This document shows, piece after piece, positions 26,432 to 35,704 of a stretch of 64,000 bases of DNA. The stretch spans positions 62,001 through 126,000 of the forward strand of contig JBPOFN010000006.1 in the NCBI GenBank assembly GCA_051251725.1. The letters run 5' to 3'. The stretch comes from JALZUE01 sp051251725 (GTDB taxonomy: Bacteria; Pseudomonadota; Gammaproteobacteria; Enterobacterales; Alteromonadaceae). Positions within the stretch are counted from its first letter, which is position 1, and each line of letters begins with the position of its first letter. A program made the translations under genes and the position numbers. Under the pieces are notes generated by a model, which saw nothing but the letters and a program-made list of their open reading frames with translations, was not told the origin of the DNA and did no database searches.

Positions 26432-26454
26432 TATACCCAAACGGTTTGGGTATA
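26432..26454. promoter_or_regulatory. Perfect 23-bp palindrome upstream of the fucose operon
   Basis: Arms TATACCCAAAC (26432-26442) and GTTTGGGTATA (26444-26454) around a single G. It is the right size for a dimeric regulator, and the core AAACGGTTT is LacI-like in style. The IclR at 16.8 kb is the only regulator nearby. It lies about 400 bp from the first operon gene and touches a repeat element, so it may instead belong to older mobile DNA. Confidence 0.5.
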
Positions 26455-26538
26455 TACCCGTTATCATTCAAAGTGCGGGATTTCAGTGGGAATTAAAAGC
26501 ACGTTAGACAAGGAGAATTATGTTAAACATAGTCATTC
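26453..26538 (+). repeat. Partial copy of the MITE-like repeat found at 47186
   Basis: The sequence TATACCCGTTATCATTCAA and the following TTTCAGTGGGAA align over about 85 bp with the left end of the element inside the GH97 pseudogene (47186 onward). Only one terminus is seen here. A dispersed repeat family is therefore present. Confidence 0.7.
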
Positions 26539-26632
26539 TATTTTTACGTTATATACGACATACAATACATATATCCTCAACAGGAAAACCAAGCTCAGTG
26601 CCCTACTAATTTTTTATCTAAATATTAAAATA

Positions 26633-26660
26633 ACAATGACCAATTATTATTGGCCATTGT
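26633..26660 (-). terminator. Terminator after GH141
   Basis: 12-bp arms ACAATGACCAAT (26633-26644) and ATTGGCCATTGT (26649-26660), one mismatch. On the minus strand it is followed by TATTTTAATATTT. It ends the sulfatase/esterase/GH29/GH141 operon. Confidence 0.6.
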
Positions 26661-26684
26661 ATGGGTAGATAAGAGTATAAGAAC

Positions 26685-28943
26685 CTAAGGAACTAGCCCT
26701 ATTTGACTCATGTCGATCGGTTTAAAACCAAGTTTAAATGCAGGAGAATTACTTTTTAAGCGTAAGTCTCCTTTAGCTAGATCAAAAAATAACGGGTCTG
26801 CCGCTAAACTGTTTAAATCAACACCATCTTTTTGTTGTTTAATTACAAAATCCTGACCTAGCTTTTCATTAGGTGCACAATAATAGATATTGTGATCAGT
26901 ATCTGCATCTTTCGAATTAGCTGGCGCGCGCCCTCTTCTGTCTTGTGTTTTTGCGCCATTCATTTTCTGTTCATTAATAAAGTCACATTCTTCAGTCGAG
27001 TACATGATATTATTTTTGAGACTACCACCGGTCATAGGTCCTTCACGAAGTGAGAAGAAGGTAACCGGCATTATCTTGCCATTATGAGTCGACTTTAGAA
27101 TATCCACGATAATATTATTTTCCGCGCGGTTATTCAGTTTCAATTTAATACCTTGGCTTCGACATTTATAAATAATATTTTCACTGATTAAGGTATCCAT
27201 TTGGCCACCATCAGTACGGATAGCTGCCTGCATAGCTGTGTCGCCCAACATATGATGGATGTAGTTACGACGAATAACATTGCCAGCCCCAGCACCTCGA
27301 ATATAAATTGCATTACCATCAGCTAACTTTTCCATGACGTGATGCAGTTCATTATTTTCAAGTACATTATTAACACTATGAAGATATGGACGTACTTCAT
27401 CTAAGGTATATGCCTTGCCTTTCGCTTTTTTCACTTCATTGCGACGTATGGTTCGAACAAGCTCTCTGCCATTACCTTTTTTATCAAAGAAGTGAGTCAT
27501 ACAACCTGAAATAGTCAGAGCAATATAATCAGTATGGTGGATTAAGTTATGAGCAACACGGTTTTCACCACTTTGCCACACTAATACACCTTGCGAGTGA
27601 TTGTATATTTCACCTATATGATGAATATGGTTGTTATAAACCACATTATGATGGCTAACGTTTTTGATACCCGGACCATAACCTGCGATGACTACGCCAG
27701 CACCACCTAATTTTTCAATATGGTTATTATTGATTTGGTTATATTGTCCGTGTAAATCTATACGAACAGCGCCACTGCCACTGTCGGTAAAATGACAATG
27801 TTCAATAGTACAATATTCGGTACCTCTAAAGCGCACTAGTGAGCTTTCTTTATCATGAAAGTCCCAATCATGTTGTAAACCTTTGTCATTTTTTTCTACA
27901 GTAAAACGTTTACCATGCTTAAAGGTTAAGCCATTAAAAGATAGGTTTTTAACCGGAATATCTTTTAGGCCATCTTCATCAATATCACCCTCAACACGGA
28001 ATAATTCGATTAGCTCTGGCGTAACAATATTTGCATTAAGATCGACAGCCTGGCTATTATTTCTAGGCCATAAATACACTTTGCCCGCATTGGTATCAAC
28101 AGCCCACTTACCTGGAGCATTGAGCTCTTCAATTAGGTTTTCAATCCACGCATTGTCATTTTTAGGCAAAAAATGTAATTCATTCATTGCGTAAGTTGAG
28201 TCTTGTGTTGTGGTCGCTGAACGTTGACGTTTGTTCATTGACTTTAACGGGAGCACATTTACAATCCAAGCGTGATGTGGGCGAACAATCACCTCTGCAT
28301 CATCGGGGTTGACCCAATCAATAAACATGCCTTGTGGAAAATTAATCAGGTTTTTCTTACCTTTTTGAGCGATAAAACCATCGGTACGAGTACGGGTCAA
28401 CCGACCTATTTCATCAAATAAAGTGGTAAAACCGTCTTTAATATTTGCCTGCCAAACCTGACCTTTCGCTTTGCTAGGCAAACCAGGAGTATCATTAGGC
28501 GCTTTTTCCCAGCCAGTGATATGACGGCCTGAACTGAAAACAGGTTTTTCACCTGGATACGCTGCGTAAGTAATGGTGTAATTGTCAGCTGCAGAATCTT
28601 CAACTCCAAAAGTGATCGTTTCATCTAGCTCATAAACACCACCACGAACAAGCACAACGATATCTTTATTCGGCTTAGTGTTTTTAAGTGCTCTAACTGC
28701 ATCACGCGCACGAGTGAGTGACGCGAAAGGACCGTTATTACCTTGTCCACTCTGCTCGGCAGTTGTCCCTGTAAAGTCATCATTACCATTAACGGCGACA
28801 TAAAAGTCAGCGACTTTTGAGGTTATTTTAGCCTGACTAGTTTGTGCGCTAGCAAAACTGGTTAAAGGTACACTAGCAGCAGAAACAGCTAACCCAGTTC
28901 CCACTAACTTTAAAAATTGGCGACGCTCTAAATTGTTATACAT
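26685..28943 (-). CDS. GH141-like parallel beta-helix enzyme with Tat signal
   Basis: 752 aa. I start at the ATG at 28943 because GGGAA lies 7 nt upstream; an ATG at 28967 overlapping the GH29 stop is the alternative. The N-terminus NNLERRQFLKLVGTGLAVSA carries a twin-arginine motif (RRQFLK). The mature part opens with FYVAVNGNDDFTGT and continues PFASLTRARDAVRAL, then many beta-helix coils rich in N-x-I-x-H-x-G. This matches GH141, a family with alpha-L-fucosidase and xylanase members. It lies 13 bp after a GH29 fucosidase, which favours fucosidase activity. Tat export implies that it folds in the cytoplasm first. Confidence 0.82.
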   Translation of the reverse strand: MYNNLERRQFLKLVGTGLAVSAASVPLTSFASAQTSQAKITSKVADFYVAVNGNDDFTGTTAEQSGQGNNGPFASLTRARDAVRALKNTKPNKDIVVLVRGGVYELDETITFGVEDSAADNYTITYAAYPGEKPVFSSGRHITGWEKAPNDTPGLPSKAKGQVWQANIKDGFTTLFDEIGRLTRTRTDGFIAQKGKKNLINFPQGMFIDWVNPDDAEVIVRPHHAWIVNVLPLKSMNKRQRSATTTQDSTYAMNELHFLPKNDNAWIENLIEELNAPGKWAVDTNAGKVYLWPRNNSQAVDLNANIVTPELIELFRVEGDIDEDGLKDIPVKNLSFNGLTFKHGKRFTVEKNDKGLQHDWDFHDKESSLVRFRGTEYCTIEHCHFTDSGSGAVRIDLHGQYNQINNNHIEKLGGAGVVIAGYGPGIKNVSHHNVVYNNHIHHIGEIYNHSQGVLVWQSGENRVAHNLIHHTDYIALTISGCMTHFFDKKGNGRELVRTIRRNEVKKAKGKAYTLDEVRPYLHSVNNVLENNELHHVMEKLADGNAIYIRGAGAGNVIRRNYIHHMLGDTAMQAAIRTDGGQMDTLISENIIYKCRSQGIKLKLNNRAENNIIVDILKSTHNGKIMPVTFFSLREGPMTGGSLKNNIMYSTEECDFINEQKMNGAKTQDRRGRAPANSKDADTDHNIYYCAPNEKLGQDFVIKQQKDGVDLNSLAADPLFFDLAKGDLRLKSNSPAFKLGFKPIDMSQIGLVP

Positions 28944-28956
28944 AATATTATTCCCA

Positions 28957-30876
28957 TTATTTAGCAAAAGGCGTTAAATGTATGGCTTTTAAATTTATGC
29001 CACCGCCAACAACGTTACCTTTAGGGCTAATTTTAATTGATTGTTTACCGGCATTAAGGTTAACAATGCCTATTTCATTAGTTCGGTAACGGTATAGGGC
29101 TCTGCCTTTAGGTTGACGAGCAGAATCTTTACGCTCACCTGTATCAAGTGCTTGTACCATGATTTCATCATCAGCAAATGATACTTTCCATTCACTAAAG
29201 TCAACGATATCATCGGCAGAATACTCAACTTCTAAAAAGTATTTACCCGCTTTAGCTACGTCAACTTGCCAAACACCTTCACCGCCATCTTGCCAGTTCA
29301 ATAAGTTGTTGGCATAATTCCAATCACCAAATTTTTGCATCCAACGAATTTCAGTATTTTTACAGCCATTACAAGTGGCGAACGCAGAGTTAAGTGTCGT
29401 TCTAATATGAGGATCAATACCTGGGGTATCATCAACTTTTGGTTCGCCATTTAATTCAACAACAATAACCGGCACTAACGTATCTGGTTTATGGTTTGGT
29501 AGACTAAAACTTGTCCAACCATTAGTTTGTTTGTTAACCGTTACTAAACCTTGATCATCATTGAATAAACCGTCAAAAAAACCGAGTTCTGCACGGCTTA
29601 ATAAACGCGCTGAAACAACCTCGTTTGATAAGCCAGATAATTGAATTTCATCATTTTCAGGCCAGTCAAAAACATGTAAATAAAGCTTATTGCCTTTTAC
29701 CGTGATATCACCCCATGCTTGAGCGCGCCCCCAAGGAGAGCCTTTAGCGCCATAAATAGTTTCGCCATGAGTTTTTAACCAATTCCCGGCACTACGTAAA
29801 CCGCTCGCCGCCATTTCTGGAATAACCCCTTTTCCTGTTGGACCTACATTCAACATATAGTTACCACCACGAGCGACAGTAGACGTTAAGCGATGAATAA
29901 TTTCAGTACCTGACTTCCAGTTTTTATCATACCAAGCATCACCCCAACTATTGTTGGTGGTATCAATGGTTTCCCAAAGTCCTGGGTGGTTAACTTGTGA
30001 CAGACTATGATCGCCAAGTGTAGAGAAATCACCAACGCCATTACCAATACGGCTATTGATCATAGCTTTAGGTTGTAAATCTCGTACTAAGTTTACCAAT
30101 TGCATTGACTGTGCTTTTGTCATACCGCCTGGAGTATCAAACCATACCGTTTTAATGTCACCATATTCAGTTAATAATTCGGTAACTTGTGGTACAACTT
30201 TGTCGTTAAAATACGCGGTAAAATCGCCTTTTTGTTCTTCACTAGTCCAATGTAGACCTGCGCCGCCTTGTTCATACCAATCTTGCATTTGTGAATAATA
30301 AAAACCTAAGCCAATGCCTGCTTCAGCACACGCTTGTGCTAACTCTTTAAGTGGATCAGTTTTATACGGCGTTGCATCTGCAATATCATATGCACTGCTT
30401 TTAGAATGATACATGGCAAAACCTTCATGATGTTTTGCGGTAATAACAATATTTTTCATGCCGGCATCAACGGCAAGTTGAACCCAAGCTTTGGCATCAA
30501 ACGCGGTTGGATTAAACTGGCTTGCCAGCTGTTTATAATCATCAACAGAAATATCAGCGACTCGGTTAGACATTAACCATTCAGAAATACCATAATAAGT
30601 TTTACCTTTCCATTCTCCCGCAGGAATAGAGAATAAGCCCCAGTGAATAAACATTGAATATTTATCTTGCGAAAACCAAGCACCACGATCAGCATTGGCG
30701 TGTTTAGCTTTATCTAAACCACTTTCACCCCAGAGTTCATCCATCGATAATTCTTTTGCTTGTGCTGACTTTTCTTCAATAGTTTTTTCTTGAGCATAAA
30801 CAGGCAAAGACAAGCTAGTGGTTATCAATAATAAACTGGCTAACTGAGTTGCTATTTTATTTTTGTTAAATTTCAT
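28957..30876 (-). CDS. GH29 alpha-L-fucosidase with C-terminal sandwich domain
   Basis: 639 aa with signal peptide (cleavage near PVYA, about residue 28). The GH29 barrel spans about 45-390: WFSQDKYSMFIHWGLFSIPA, AKHHEGFAMYHSK, and the nucleophile region IKTVWFDTPGG with Asp247. FIHWG is followed by GEWKGKTYYGISEW, as expected. A C-terminal domain of about 150 residues (490-639) looks like a beta-sandwich binding module. It removes terminal alpha-L-fucose with retention. It is part of an operon with sulfatase and esterase genes, suggesting that desulfation and deacetylation precede fucose release. Confidence 0.93.
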   Translation of the reverse strand: MKFNKNKIATQLASLLLITTSLSLPVYAQEKTIEEKSAQAKELSMDELWGESGLDKAKHANADRGAWFSQDKYSMFIHWGLFSIPAGEWKGKTYYGISEWLMSNRVADISVDDYKQLASQFNPTAFDAKAWVQLAVDAGMKNIVITAKHHEGFAMYHSKSSAYDIADATPYKTDPLKELAQACAEAGIGLGFYYSQMQDWYEQGGAGLHWTSEEQKGDFTAYFNDKVVPQVTELLTEYGDIKTVWFDTPGGMTKAQSMQLVNLVRDLQPKAMINSRIGNGVGDFSTLGDHSLSQVNHPGLWETIDTTNNSWGDAWYDKNWKSGTEIIHRLTSTVARGGNYMLNVGPTGKGVIPEMAASGLRSAGNWLKTHGETIYGAKGSPWGRAQAWGDITVKGNKLYLHVFDWPENDEIQLSGLSNEVVSARLLSRAELGFFDGLFNDDQGLVTVNKQTNGWTSFSLPNHKPDTLVPVIVVELNGEPKVDDTPGIDPHIRTTLNSAFATCNGCKNTEIRWMQKFGDWNYANNLLNWQDGGEGVWQVDVAKAGKYFLEVEYSADDIVDFSEWKVSFADDEIMVQALDTGERKDSARQPKGRALYRYRTNEIGIVNLNAGKQSIKISPKGNVVGGGINLKAIHLTPFAK

Positions 30877-30893
30877 GAGTATTCCTAAACGCT

Positions 30894-31712
30894 TTAATTA
30901 AATATATTTTGTGAAAGGATAACGCTAGACACTTGCTTTGCTTGTGCTTTCGTTCCTTGCTGGTTGTAATGAACATCACCAGACTTTATCCACCATTGAG
31001 CATGGTTAGGCTTAGTAAGTTGGTATAAATCATTGATCTGTACTTCTGGGAAGTCTTTCAAGACCTCAAAAGCTGCCATGTTGTATTTGATGGCATCACC
31101 TGCAATTCGCCCTTTTTCACCTTCAGGTACAGGGGTTGTGGTGGCAAAAATTAATGTTGCTTGTGGTGCTAATTTTTTAAGATAAACGACAATATGACGA
31201 AGATTGGTTTTATAATCTTCAGTTGAAGCAACTAGTTGGCCATTCGTTTTATCAAGTTTTCCAGCTTTAACGTATTTAAGATCATGAAGACCAACATTAA
31301 AATGAATAACATCCCAGTTAAATGTCCAGTGATCTTGCAACTCAACATTTTGCATAACCGAAAGCATTTTCTCCATCTTTTGAATAAATCCACCAGAATC
31401 AGAACCATTACGAAATAGGCGATAAACATTGGCTTTATTATCTAAATTTTCTCGGACCTGCTCAGTATAGTGAATAGAAATTGAATCCCCATAGAGCAAT
31501 ACATTAGGCTTAGATGGATTATTTTGAATAAATTTAAACTCGGGTCTGCGACTAAATTTTTCACCAACTAATTTTTCCCAAGCTTCTTTAGCTGTTCTAT
31601 TTTCAACTTTAGCTGCTTCTGCTGTAGTAACTTCATTTGTATCGACTTCAGTCGTATGAGTACAAGAACTCGTGAATAACAAGCTAACAAGTATAATAAG
31701 TATTTTTGTCAT
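30894..31712 (-). CDS. SGNH/GDSL esterase lipoprotein
   Basis: 272 aa from the ATG at 31712, chosen over 31763 because MTKILIILVSLLFTSSC is a lipoprotein signal (Cys17). SGNH blocks: LLYGDSIS with catalytic Ser77, an FRNGSDSGG segment, HFNVGLHD (block III), and the C-terminal SGDVHYNQQG with the Asp-x-x-His-like pair. The family removes acyl groups, usually acetyl, from sugars. Fucoidans are often acetylated, so deacetylation ahead of the fucosidases is the likely role (inference). It lies between a sulfatase and GH29. Confidence 0.82.
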   Translation of the reverse strand: MTKILIILVSLLFTSSCTHTTEVDTNEVTTAEAAKVENRTAKEAWEKLVGEKFSRRPEFKFIQNNPSKPNVLLYGDSISIHYTEQVRENLDNKANVYRLFRNGSDSGGFIQKMEKMLSVMQNVELQDHWTFNWDVIHFNVGLHDLKYVKAGKLDKTNGQLVASTEDYKTNLRHIVVYLKKLAPQATLIFATTTPVPEGEKGRIAGDAIKYNMAAFEVLKDFPEVQINDLYQLTKPNHAQWWIKSGDVHYNQQGTKAQAKQVSSVILSQNIFN

Positions 31713-31795
31713 AACATTTTTCTTTCTGGTTAATGGCGGCAAACTAAATAAAAAAACTCGCATTGATAAATAACTTCCAATGCGAGCGCGAAAAA

Positions 31796-33298
31796 CTACG
31801 CTTTATCTTTGGTATTTTTCTTGTCTTTGTGGTTCAAAGTTTTTACTTTATTTCCTTTTTTAGCACGACTAGCCGAAATTGCATTGGCTCTAGGTTGCTC
31901 AGGTAAGGTCGCTTTCCATGCAAGTGCTAATGCTTTCATTGCCTTAACAAGCTCCGGATGCAATTCTGAAACATCCATTGTTTCATTACGATCTAACATA
32001 ACATTGTATAATTCAACGCCATTATTATGTTGATGAACAAAGAGTTTCCACGCACCTTCACGTACCGCAAGCATAGGTTGTTTACCGGTATCTTTACCGT
32101 AGCGCCATTCCCAAAACATCGGTTTTTCACGTTGACTGGTGCCACCTTTTAGTAATGGCAAAACACTTTGTCCATCCGACTTGTAGTCTTTAGGTAATGT
32201 AGCACCCGCCGCTTCAGCGAAAGTAGGTAATAAATCAACCGCCGTTACGATCGACTGAGTATCCGTTCGGCCAGCAGGTACAACAGCAGGCCATCTCACT
32301 AAAAATGGCACACGTAAACCACCTTCATAAGTATCACGTTTGCCACCGCGAAGTCCGCCAGCAGAGCCGGTACTATAATATTTACCGTATGGGAAAGAGC
32401 CTTGCATAATGCCTAATTTACCATCACCATGTCTTTTTTCCTTTTCTGTTCCGGTATGCTCAGGGCCATTATCACTAGAGAAAACCACTAAGGTATTTTC
32501 TGTTAGTTTTAAATCATCTAAAGCTTTTAATACTTTACCAATACGTTGATCGGCGCCATCTACCACAGCAGCATAAACACGATCTTGTTCATTTAAATGT
32601 TGGTATTTTGCCAATGATTCTTCACTTGGATCATGCGGCGTATGTGTTTCATGGATCCATAAATTGATGAAAAATGGCACGTCTTTATTTCGCCCCATAA
32701 AATCAATAGCATCATCATAAAGTCTTGCAAATGTTGTTTGCGCCCCGTTACCATTAAACACTTTAGCTTCATCGTAACCATATTCTACTGGTTGTGGAGC
32801 TCCACCATTATTTCCCATATGCCACTTGCCAAAATGAGCGGTTTTATAACCCGCTGATTTCATTACTTTAGCCATATTGACTTCTTCTGGGTCTAACCAA
32901 TCAGCCATTGAGAAATTTTGATGATGACCAAAGCCAGATAAATGACGATGGATACTCGTTCTTGAAGGATATAAGCCTGTCATAGCCGCCGCACGGCTTG
33001 GCGAGCAAACAGGGTTGGATACTGAAAACTGGTAAAACTCTGAGCCCTCATCAGCTAATCTATCAATGTTCGGGGTACGGATATCTGGGTGACCATGTTT
33101 GCTAATATCGCCCCAGCCAAAATCATCCGCAAAAATAAAAATAATGTTTGGCTTGCTCGGCAACACCTTCGCAACTTTTGACACTTTTGTTGCGGTGGTG
33201 TGCTCGGTGAAATTATCTTTAGCAAGCGTATGCACACTGATTAACGATAAAATCGCTACTGACAAAGTGGTTATCATTTTTTTTCTAAATAAGTTCAT
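31796..33298 (-). CDS. Sulfatase (S1 family), secreted, CSPSR
   Basis: 500 aa with signal peptide (about 1-26). Metal motif IIFIFADDFGWGD (about 52-64), active-site CSPSR with Cys98, FGKWHMG, DNGPEHTGTEK and LRGGKRDTYEGGLRVP are all present. The C-terminus has a short Lys-rich tail (KKGNKVKTLNHKDKKNTKDK). First gene of an operon with the esterase, GH29 and GH141. It probably works in the periplasm on fuco-oligosaccharides. Formylglycine maturation is required. Confidence 0.94.
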   Translation of the reverse strand: MNLFRKKMITTLSVAILSLISVHTLAKDNFTEHTTATKVSKVAKVLPSKPNIIFIFADDFGWGDISKHGHPDIRTPNIDRLADEGSEFYQFSVSNPVCSPSRAAAMTGLYPSRTSIHRHLSGFGHHQNFSMADWLDPEEVNMAKVMKSAGYKTAHFGKWHMGNNGGAPQPVEYGYDEAKVFNGNGAQTTFARLYDDAIDFMGRNKDVPFFINLWIHETHTPHDPSEESLAKYQHLNEQDRVYAAVVDGADQRIGKVLKALDDLKLTENTLVVFSSDNGPEHTGTEKEKRHGDGKLGIMQGSFPYGKYYSTGSAGGLRGGKRDTYEGGLRVPFLVRWPAVVPAGRTDTQSIVTAVDLLPTFAEAAGATLPKDYKSDGQSVLPLLKGGTSQREKPMFWEWRYGKDTGKQPMLAVREGAWKLFVHQHNNGVELYNVMLDRNETMDVSELHPELVKAMKALALAWKATLPEQPRANAISASRAKKGNKVKTLNHKDKKNTKDKA

Positions 33299-33967
33299 TA
33301 ATAAATCCTTCAGAACATATGTAATTGAATCAGCTTTAATTTGATAAAACTCAAATACCGTTATGTACTTTTAAATGCAAAACCATTCGAATGTAGCCAA
33401 TATAATCGATAAAAAGCCAATTGACAATGTATTGTTGCATGTAATATACCATCAAGATAACTTTAAATAACATGTGAATAATTAAACTTTACCAAACTTT
33501 ACACTGACACAATTAAAGCTAGATAAACCAATATAAATAGCCTCTACTCAGCTATTACCGCATTCATATAGTGCATATTCTTCGGACAATAAACGCAGTG
33601 CATTTGCATATAAAAATACATTGATATATATTGTGAAAATATCTAAAAGCAAGCAACATATCCTAGAATTAATATGCTAAAAAATTTGATGTTAATCCGG
33701 TGTTAATGCTTGCAAGTTCAGTGCTATCTGTCGATGTGCGTACGGTAGCTAATGGTCTGGTTAAACTACTTGTGGGTCACTATCAATAATTATCAAGTGC
33801 TGTTAGCTGGAAAGTGGCTGAGGGTTTCATTAGTTTTTTTTCGCCAGCCGCAGATAAGAGCCATGCGACCGATACTTTTACAATTTAAAGACCAAACGTC
33901 ATACAAACTAACATAGTTAACGGATTTAAAATCACGTGTAAATAAGCGTTAAGGAATAGAAATAAAA
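33299..33967. other. Divergent intergenic region, sulfatase operon / Sel1 gene
   Basis: 669 bp with no credible ORF. AT-rich with no long palindrome that I could find. It must hold the promoter for the four-gene operon on the minus strand and that of the Sel1 gene on the plus strand. Confidence 0.5.
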
Positions 33968-35563
33968 ATGAAAATAATGACTCAATTTAAGCACGTTGCA
34001 ACATTTGGTGCCATCATGGCATCTACGTTCCTCATGCCATTAAATACCGCTATAGCCTCAACTGTATTTGAAGCCGACGCTTTTTATCAACAACAAAACT
34101 ATGAACAAGCTCTGCAAGCTTATTTGGCCGCAGCTGAAACAGGTAGCCCCTATGCTTATTATCAATTAGGGACGCTTTATTATAAAGGGCAAGGGACAAA
34201 AGCAAGCAAACTCAGTGCTTTGATCTGGTTTTCTCTCGCTGCTGAATACCAATTCAATGACTCGGAAAATATCGTCAAGCAACTGCTCGAAAATTTAGAT
34301 AATAAAAGTAAGGCTGATATTGATTTATTGGTTAAGAATTTTAAGAAAAAATATGGCAAACAACAGGTTGAAAAAAAATATCTCCCCGAATTGATTACTG
34401 CTAATCTGACTAAAAAAGTTAATTTTGGTGGCGAGGGGGAAAATGTTAATGATACTAGCGCCAGTGATGAATTATTTGGTATAAAAGGCACTGACAAATT
34501 ATCGGATAAACATTTTGATGATTTTTCCGATTTTGGTTCAACTGAAGATCCTTTTGATGATGCATTTGCAAACCCTTTTGATGAAGAAGAAGACGAAAAC
34601 GGTAATGTTATCGATGAAATTGGCGATATCCAAGGTGCAGAACTTCAAAAAATAAACCCGCTCGATTTCCCATTTTTAGCATTAATTGATTATGAAGTAT
34701 CTTCAGATGGCTCAATAAGAAATATCACAAATGAATATAGTAAGGGCCGCTTTGGCAATGTAAAAACAGCCATATATGAGTACTCACTCTATAATTTACC
34801 AAAACCAACATTTGACGGTAAACGCATTAACTTTTTCAATCGCGGTTATCTTGGTATTGCTCGCTTAGAAATTGGTGAAATACGCGAACGACATAAAGAT
34901 TTATATGATTGGGTAAGACGTAATGATAAAAAACTTAAAAATGACAACACCAGCAATAGTAACTATAAACGAGCGATGTTATTAACCTATTATCCTTGGT
35001 TCCCTCAAGAAGATGGGTTAGCAGTATCGTTATTTAAAAAACTCGCTGAAGAAGGTCACGTCAATTCACAATATGAATATGGTATGTACTTATATCGTGA
35101 ACAAATTGATCCGGCACAAGCGATTAAGTTACTTTCTTTAGCTAGTCAATTTGGTTTAACAAAAGCTCAGTATGCCTTAGCAAGAATTTTACAAGAGAGC
35201 CCATGGGTAGTTAGTGATGAAAAAAAGGCCATTTTTTGGTATGAAAAAGCCGCTAACAAAGCGCATCATAATGCGTTTTTAAGATTAGCCGAATTAAAAC
35301 TACTTGCCAATGATGAAAGCTTACGTAATCAAGCTAGAGCAATTGATATCTTAAAAAACATTGAACAAGCTCAAAGTGACAATCCTGAATATCATTACCT
35401 TGTAGCAATATCACACCTTAAAGATGAATTCAGAGACTTTACCAAAGTTGTTCGACATTTACGTTTAGCCATAGCTCGTGGTCATACACTTAATTGGGAC
35501 GTATCAAAATGGGAAGAGCAACTAGCCCAATGGACCACAGGTGTCGTTACCATTAGCGATTAA
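33968..35563 (+). CDS. Secreted Sel1-repeat protein with acidic central segment
   Basis: 531 aa with a signal peptide ending near NTAIAS (about residue 30). Sel1/TPR-like repeats occur at the N-terminus (ALQAYLAAAETGSPYAYYQL, YYKGQGTKASKLSALIWFSL) and again from about 350 on (AQAIKLLSLASQFGLTKAQY, KKAIFWYEKAANKAHHNAFL). Between them is an Asp/Glu/Phe-rich stretch (about 160-220) with repeated DPFDD/NPFDE units, probably disordered. Such repeats mediate protein contacts. No clear connection to the polysaccharide genes. Confidence 0.8.
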   Translation: MKIMTQFKHVATFGAIMASTFLMPLNTAIASTVFEADAFYQQQNYEQALQAYLAAAETGSPYAYYQLGTLYYKGQGTKASKLSALIWFSLAAEYQFNDSENIVKQLLENLDNKSKADIDLLVKNFKKKYGKQQVEKKYLPELITANLTKKVNFGGEGENVNDTSASDELFGIKGTDKLSDKHFDDFSDFGSTEDPFDDAFANPFDEEEDENGNVIDEIGDIQGAELQKINPLDFPFLALIDYEVSSDGSIRNITNEYSKGRFGNVKTAIYEYSLYNLPKPTFDGKRINFFNRGYLGIARLEIGEIRERHKDLYDWVRRNDKKLKNDNTSNSNYKRAMLLTYYPWFPQEDGLAVSLFKKLAEEGHVNSQYEYGMYLYREQIDPAQAIKLLSLASQFGLTKAQYALARILQESPWVVSDEKKAIFWYEKAANKAHHNAFLRLAELKLLANDESLRNQARAIDILKNIEQAQSDNPEYHYLVAISHLKDEFRDFTKVVRHLRLAIARGHTLNWDVSKWEEQLAQWTTGVVTISD

Positions 35564-35704
35564 TTAACTTAAATTTTCTCAAGTAATCTCTAACAGTCAT
35601 GTTAGTTATTGCTTGAGTATTTAACCGTGAAGGTTCAATAACTCCTAGTATAAATTTGATGGTATATGCTAAATTAAGTATAACTTTTCAAGGATTAGCC
35701 GCCA

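Larger units (their letters stand above)
26029..26684. other. Fucose-operon promoter region with palindrome and partial MITE-like repeat
   Basis: 656 bp. It contains the fucose operon promoter (minus), a 23-bp palindrome (26432-26454), a partial repeat copy (26453-26538) and the terminator of the GH29/GH141 operon (26633-26660). A 60-aa ORF at 26486-26668 falls largely in the repeat and is not considered a gene. Confidence 0.6.

Noticed and set aside
26486..26668. 60-aa ORF on the plus strand upstream of the fucose operon
   Set aside because: Falls mostly inside a dispersed repeat and the terminator of the opposite operon; composition is not protein-like.
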